Shown here piece by piece: positions 59,004 to 64,000 of a stretch of 64,000 nucleotides of DNA (positions within the stretch are counted from its first letter, which is position 1; the number at the start of each line of letters is the position of its first letter). A program made the position numbers and the translations under genes. Below the pieces are notes generated by a model. It was not told the origin of the DNA. It was given only the letters and a program-made list of their open reading frames with translations, and made no database searches. The stretch comes from Candidatus Gastranaerophilales bacterium (lineage in GTDB: Bacteria > Cyanobacteriota > Vampirovibrionia > Gastranaerophilales > Gastranaerophilaceae). Location: contig CALUPU010000002.1 of assembly GCA_944322725.1 (NCBI GenBank), positions 1 through 64,000 of the forward strand, written 5' to 3'.

Positions 59004-61088
59004 CTAAGCAGTTGCGCCTGATTTTTCAATGATTTCTTTTTCAACGTTAGCAGGAACCTGTTCGTATTTAGCAAATTCCATAGAGAATGTACCGCGGCCC
59101 TGAGTTTTTGAACGGATGTCTGTAGCATAACCGAACATTTCTGCCAGCGGAACCATTGCTCTGATTTTTTGGATTCCTGTACCTTCGATGATTTCCATAC
59201 CTTCGATACGACCTCTTCTGGAAGCAATATCACCTACGATATCACCTGTATTTTCTTCAGGAACTTCGATTTCAACTTTCATCATAGGTTCTAAGATACA
59301 AGGTTTAGCTTTCTTACAGCCTTCTTTGATAGCCATAGAACCTGCGATTTTAAACGCCATTTCTGAAGAGTCAACTTCGTGGTAAGAACCGTCATACAGT
59401 GTAACTTTAACGTCAATCATCGGGAAGCCTGCTAAGATACCGCCTTCAAGCGCTTCTTCCATACCTTTTCTTGCAGGTTCGATGTATTCTTTCGGAATAG
59501 CACCGCCGACGATTTTGTTTTCAAATACAAATCCTGCATTTTCTTCAGCCGGTTCGATTTGAATTTTAACGTGACCGTATTGACCTTTACCACCGGACTG
59601 ACGAATAAATTTAGAATCCTGATCAGCGTTGCCTCTGATAGTTTCACGGTATGCAACCTGAGGTTTACCTACATTAGCGTCAACTTTGAATTCTCTCAAA
59701 AGTCTGTCAACGATAATGTCTAAGTGTAACTCACCCATACCGGAGATGATTGTCTGACCTGTTTCTGTATCAGATTTAACACGGAATGACGGATCTTCTT
59801 CAGCGAGTTTTTGAAGAGCAATACCCATTTTATCCTGGTCAGCTTTTGTTTTAGGCTCAATAGCTACAGAGATAACAGGCTCAGGGAAAGTCATTTTTTC
59901 TAAGATGATAGGAGCTTTTTCATCGCACAGAGTATCACCTGTAGTTGTGTCTTTTAAACCAACAGCCGCACAGATATCGCCTGCGTAAACTTCTTGAATT
60001 TCGTTTCTCTGGTCAGCGTACATTTGTACAAGTCTTGAGATACGTTCTTTTTTGCCGTTTGTAGCGTTAAGAACATAAGAACCTGCACTCAATTTACCTG
60101 AGTATACACGCAAGAATGTTAAACGACCTACATAAGGGTCTGTCATAACTTTGAACGCAAGTGCTGCAAAAGGTTCATCTTCAGATGAATGTCTTTCAAC
60201 TTTTGTACCATCTTCCAATTCACCTTCGATAGCTTTTACATCAACAGGAGAAGGAAGGTAATTAACAACATTGTCTAACAGAAGCTGAACGCCTTTGTTT
60301 TTAAATGCTGTACCGCAGCACATAGGAACAATTTTGTTTTCACATGTTGCTTTTCTGAGAACTTTTTTGAGTTCTTCCATTGTAGGTTCTTCACCTTCAA
60401 GGAATTTCATCATAAGTTCGTCATCATGTTCTGAAATTGCTTCAACCAAAGCTGCATGGTATTCATTGGCTTTTTCTACCATGTCGGCAGGAATATCCTC
60501 AACTTTAATATCTGTACCAAGGTCGTTAGTGTAGATATAAGCTTTCATTTCAAGAAGATCTACGATGCCTTTGAACTGATCTTCAGCACCTATAGGAAGC
60601 TGGATAGGATGAGCATTAGCGCCCAGTCTATTTCTCAACTGATCTAATACACGGTAGAAGTTAGCACCTGTTCTGTCCATTTTGTTTACAAATACCATTC
60701 TTGGTACTTCGTATCTGTTAGCCTGTCTCCAAACTGTTTCGGACTGGGATTGAACACCACCTACAGCACAGAATACTGATACTACACCGTCCAATACACG
60801 CAGTGAACGTTCTACTTCAATAGTAAAGTCAACGTGACCGGGGGTGTCGATAATGTTAAGCTGGTGACCTTTCCACATAGCTGTAACAGCAGCTGATTGG
60901 ATAGTGATACCGCGTTCTCTTTCTTGATCCATAAAGTCGGTTACTGCTGCGCCATCGTGTACTTCACCGATTTTGTGAGTTTTACCTGTATAAAACAAAA
61001 TACGTTCTGTTGTAGTTGTTTTACCGGCATCGATGTGGGCTGCAATCCCGAAGTTTCTAACTTTTTCCAATGGGACTTGTCTTGCCAT
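59004..61088 (-). CDS. fusA: translation elongation factor G
   Basis: The 694-aa GTPase drives ribosomal translocation. The G1 loop [12 protein letters not shown] (17-28), switch region [20 protein letters not shown] and NKMDRTGA are intact, followed by domains II-V up to the C-terminal [16 protein letters not shown]. The gene stands alone here, without the rpsL-rpsG-tuf neighbours of the str operon. It has its own terminator and a 215-bp upstream gap in which I see only AT-rich promoter-like sequence. Confidence 0.98.
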   Translation of the reverse strand: MARQVPLEKVRNFGIAAHIDAGKTTTTERILFYTGKTHKIGEVHDGAAVTDFMDQERERGITIQSAAVTAMWKGHQLNIIDTPGHVDFTIEVERSLRVLDGVVSVFCAVGGVQSQSETVWRQANRYEVPRMVFVNKMDRTGANFYRVLDQLRNRLGANAHPIQLPIGAEDQFKGIVDLLEMKAYIYTNDLGTDIKVEDIPADMVEKANEYHAALVEAISEHDDELMMKFLEGEEPTMEELKKVLRKATCENKIVPMCCGTAFKNKGVQLLLDNVVNYLPSPVDVKAIEGELEDGTKVERHSSEDEPFAALAFKVMTDPYVGRLTFLRVYSGKLSAGSYVLNATNGKKERISRLVQMYADQRNEIQEVYAGDICAAVGLKDTTTGDTLCDEKAPIILEKMTFPEPVISVAIEPKTKADQDKMGIALQKLAEEDPSFRVKSDTETGQTIISGMGELHLDIIVDRLLREFKVDANVGKPQVAYRETIRGNADQDSKFIRQSGGKGQYGHVKIQIEPAEENAGFVFENKIVGGAIPKEYIEPARKGMEEALEGGILAGFPMIDVKVTLYDGSYHEVDSSEMAFKIAGSMAIKEGCKKAKPCILEPMMKVEIEVPEENTGDIVGDIASRRGRIEGMEIIEGTGIQKIRAMVPLAEMFGYATDIRSKTQGRGTFSMEFAKYEQVPANVEKEIIEKSGATA

Positions 61089-61303
61089 TTTCGTTTTTCC
61101 TTTTTTATTTAACTAGTACTACTTATTATTTGTCATTTATTTTGTGACAACTTTATAAAACAGCAAAATGCTATCTTATAAAAATTCTTGCATAAAAACG
61201 AAAATTTTTAAAGAAAATATTACAACAATTGTTTGAAATAATAATAATCTTATATTTTTTATGATAAGATTAATTTTATTTACCTGCATAAGGAGAGATT
61301 ACG

Positions 61304-62008
61304 ATGAGAGAATTAGCACTTATAATGCCTGTTTACAACGAAGAAGGTGCTATAAAAAATGTCCTTGAAAAATGGGACAAAACTCTTTCTGACCTTCATA
61401 TAGATTACAAAATTTTTGCATACAATGACGGCTCCAAAGATAAAACAGGCGAAATCTTAAAAGAAATTTCTTCGGAACATGAAAATATTATTGCAATAAA
61501 TAAAGAAAACTCAGGTCATGGACCTACAATTTTAAAAGGATACAGAGATAATGCTGAGGAATTTGAATGGATATTCCAGATAGATTCAGATAATGAGATG
61601 AAAGAAGACTCCTTTCACAAGCTGTGGGAAAACAGAGAAAATTACGACTTTTTGATAGGTATAAGAGATGGCAGGGAGCAGGTTTTATCCAGAAAAATTA
61701 TAAGTGCTGTTTCAAGAATGTGCATAAGAATTTTTTACGGCAAAGGGGTATGGGATGTAAACAGTCCTTATAGACTCATGAGAACTGCAAAATTCAAAGA
61801 TGTTTACTTCAAAATTCCGTCTGACACATTCGCGCCGAATGTTATAATTTCGGGCTACTGCGCAAGAAAACATTTAAAATTTTATGAAACTCCCGTTCCA
61901 TGCGGTATAAGAGAAACAGGAGAAGTTTCAATCAAACATTTTAAACTCTTAAAAGCTGCAGCAAAATCATTTCTGCAAACAATAAGATTTTCCTTCACAA
62001 AAATGTAG
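61304..62008 (+). CDS. family 2 glycosyltransferase (dolichol-phosphate-mannose-synthase-like)
   Basis: The 234-aa protein has the GT2 fold: LIMPVYNEEGAIKNVLEKW, YNDGSKDKTGEIL and a D-x-D-like IDSDNEM. It has no C-terminal membrane helices, unlike many polyprenyl-phosphate glycosyltransferases. It may charge a lipid carrier with a sugar that the downstream membrane protein then uses. AGGAGAG precedes the ATG. Confidence 0.88.
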   Translation: MRELALIMPVYNEEGAIKNVLEKWDKTLSDLHIDYKIFAYNDGSKDKTGEILKEISSEHENIIAINKENSGHGPTILKGYRDNAEEFEWIFQIDSDNEMKEDSFHKLWENRENYDFLIGIRDGREQVLSRKIISAVSRMCIRIFYGKGVWDVNSPYRLMRTAKFKDVYFKIPSDTFAPNVIISGYCARKHLKFYETPVPCGIRETGEVSIKHFKLLKAAAKSFLQTIRFSFTKM

Positions 62009-62026
62009 AACACGGAGAAAATAACA

Positions 62027-64000
62027 ATGCTCAAAAAGATTTTTATAGGCTTTACTATGTTGTTAATCTTAACAGCAGGTATATTAACTTTTTTCAGAGA
62101 AGAGATATTTGTATCAACGGTAAGAGTATGGCTAAACGATTCATCAAATACTTCATGTGAATTTCTTGTCAAAAAAGACAATAACCAAAAGAAAATTGTT
62201 AAATCAGAACTTGAAAACAAGATAAAAGCAAAAGTAGGTTCTAAAGTAACTATCAATATTATATCTGACAAACCGGGAGATATAAAACGGTTACAAAACG
62301 GATATTTGCGCTTTAATTATAACGAATCACAAAATTATGCTACAATAAAACAACACGGCAAATTAACTCATATAGAATATAAACAGAAGGTGCCTCCTAC
62401 ATCAGAATATTTGAATGTAATATTCGAACACCCATGGATGTTTTTTAGTGTTTTATCACTAATTATAATATTCTTAAATGCTTGTTTTTATCTTTTTTTA
62501 AAAACTGCAATCAATATTTATAAAAAAGAGGGATTAAACGATAATTTTAAAATATTTCTGCTAAAATCAGTATTTGTTTTTGGCATATTCTTATTTATTT
62601 ACCAGCAGGCAATTTCAACTTACTGGTGGCTTGACACTTCTTTCAACACCCTCATTGCTAAAAATATAGCATTTGGTTACGGATATAACTACACAGTCAA
62701 TGGAGAAACGATTAAATTTCCTGCTGTTATCACAACTGGCTTTCCGTTTATGTTTTTTGTAGCTGCTTTCATAAAAATTTTTTCTAATACCGCATGGATT
62801 CCAAAATTTGCATGTTCTGTTGTGAATTTGCTGCTTCTTGGAGTTACGATATATCTGCCAAAGTATTTTAAAAGCATAACAAAACTACAACTATGGGGCT
62901 GGAGATGTCTATTTCTATATTTTGTCATATACTCCATAAATTATGGAATGAAAGATCTTTCTTGCTCATCATCTCTTATGGGAGAAATGCCGGCTATTTA
63001 TTTTATTTTAATATCTGTATTTATACTCTATATTGCACAAAATAAAAAATATTTATATTTCTTATCGGGACTTATTGCATCTTTAGCATATTGTACAAAA
63101 GTACTTTCTCTTCTCTCAATAGCACCCGTATTGCTTATATTTATACTTTATAAAGTATTTAAAAAAGAAGAAATAAAAACATTAATCATAAATATATTAA
63201 TTTTTATGGTCGGCTTTCTTACACCAATAATACTGTTTGAAATATATAAACTAGCATCACTTAACAGCTGGACACAATACCTTCAATTAAAATCTGATGA
63301 AGCAGATTTCTTTTTTAACAAAGGCGGATCAGGACTTAATTCTCTTAGTAATAATTTTAGTCTTAAACTATCGGCATTACTTGTACAAACAGGCTTGCTA
63401 AGATTTTTATTGATTATTCTCATACCTGTATATGCAGCTTATCAATTTATTGCAAAAAATAAAACCAACACAAAATGCACATCTCTCATAACAGCTTTAT
63501 TCTTCTCTTCATGGTGCAATTTGATGTGGTGGCTCTTTTTGAATGATAAAACGTGGTTAAGACATTACCTGATCGGTTTTGCTTTATTCATAACAGCCAT
63601 AAGTTTATTTCTTTTTATTGTAAATAAAAAGAATAAGATAGTAATTACTATCTTAACCGTACTATTCTTAACAATGCCGGAAAACAATATTGCTGATTTA
63701 AAAATAACAAAAATGTCAAAATATCTAAAAGCAGCCATTACAGAGAATACAGACATGATGGAAGCGGCAAAATTTATCGAACAAAATCCGCAAAATAAGT
63801 ATTTTGGAATACATAGTGCAGAAATATTTGAAATGCAATACATTGCAAAAGATACAAGTAATATTTTTGTCATAAATGGTTCACAACTTTCACAACTTTT
63901 TAACAAAAATGTAAAAAATAAAGTATGGATAACAAATAACAATTTAATTGAAAAAGAAATCTACCCTTTATTAAAATACAAAGATAACATAATCTTTCAT
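62027..64000 (+). CDS. large polytopic membrane protein, GT-C-like, incomplete at the window end
   Basis: From ATG 62027 (GGAG ten bases upstream) the frame stays open for 658 codons to the last base, so the 3' end is missing. The start has a membrane helix (4-23) and a soluble periplasmic-type segment (about 24-130), then at least ten hydrophobic helices. WWLDTSFNTLIAKNIAFGYG, followed by a Pro-containing TGFPFMFF, recalls the DxxxxxxAxxxxxGxG region of GT-C glycosyltransferases that use lipid-linked sugars. It follows the GT2 gene by 18 bp, so the two likely work on the same glycan. Confidence 0.78.
   Translation, partial: MLKKIFIGFTMLLILTAGILTFFREEIFVSTVRVWLNDSSNTSCEFLVKKDNNQKKIVKSELENKIKAKVGSKVTINIISDKPGDIKRLQNGYLRFNYNESQNYATIKQHGKLTHIEYKQKVPPTSEYLNVIFEHPWMFFSVLSLIIIFLNACFYLFLKTAINIYKKEGLNDNFKIFLLKSVFVFGIFLFIYQQAISTYWWLDTSFNTLIAKNIAFGYGYNYTVNGETIKFPAVITTGFPFMFFVAAFIKIFSNTAWIPKFACSVVNLLLLGVTIYLPKYFKSITKLQLWGWRCLFLYFVIYSINYGMKDLSCSSSLMGEMPAIYFILISVFILYIAQNKKYLYFLSGLIASLAYCTKVLSLLSIAPVLLIFILYKVFKKEEIKTLIINILIFMVGFLTPIILFEIYKLASLNSWTQYLQLKSDEADFFFNKGGSGLNSLSNNFSLKLSALLVQTGLLRFLLIILIPVYAAYQFIAKNKTNTKCTSLITALFFSSWCNLMWWLFLNDKTWLRHYLIGFALFITAISLFLFIVNKKNKIVITILTVLFLTMPENNIADLKITKMSKYLKAAITENTDMMEAAKFIEQNPQNKYFGIHSAEIFEMQYIAKDTSNIFVINGSQLSQLFNKNVKNKVWITNNNLIEKEIYPLLKYKDNIIFH

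Overview
The window is AT-rich, densely packed bacterial DNA with no complete mobile element and no CRISPR array. My best guess for the source is a flagellated gut member of the Melainabacteria/Vampirovibrionia (order Gastranaerophilales), the non-photosynthetic sisters of Cyanobacteria. This is an inference from three things: a DUF3326 protein of the kind common in cyanobacteria, diderm-type flagellar and peptidoglycan genes (MurE with the meso-DAP signature DNPR), and several orphan proteins that share a short N-terminal SFG/SFK motif. No 16S rRNA gene is present to confirm it.

Layout. 1-7.0 kb: prs, then a leftward flagellar operon fliJ-fliK-flgD-flgE, a 180-bp near-palindrome and thyX. 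7.0-10.8 kb: rpsO, then ftsI-murE. 10.8-17.1 kb: a long leftward operon of HAD phosphatase, class III aminotransferase, alpha/beta hydrolase, small membrane protein, BioF-like alpha-oxoamine synthase, DnaJ-like protein and queE. 17.2-34.2 kb: ispH-rpsA, a nucleoside transporter, trmFO, an HD-GYP protein, a metal hydrolase, DUF3326, a pseudopilin, a TPR protein, a HIT protein, tRNA-Arg, der, plsY, a malic enzyme and three orphan proteins. 34.2-38.9 kb: pepA and the export-gate operon fliP-fliQ-fliR-flhB. 39-48.3 kb: an MscS channel, rsfS, an acyl-CoA dehydratase-activase relative, asnS, a ROK kinase, YhcC, a LysM protein and gatD, interrupted by a tandem structured repeat and a second long palindrome.

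48.3-58.9 kb is an accessory region that begins at a tRNA-Lys gene surrounded by tRNA-derived and REP-like repeats. It carries an ATP-grasp / epimerase / aminotransferase / nucleotidyltransferase operon, a LysR regulator divergent from two alpha/beta hydrolases, a phosphoribosyltransferase-like orphan, and a protein with eight 36-residue mTERF-like repeats behind a helix-turn-helix. 59-64 kb returns to fusA, then a GT2 glycosyltransferase and a large membrane protein that runs off the window.

The strongest candidates for undescribed biology are the repeat protein at 57060-58934, the shared SFG/SFK N-terminal tag on three otherwise unrelated proteins, and the tandem 83/94-nt element after asnS, whose stems show compensatory base changes between copies.
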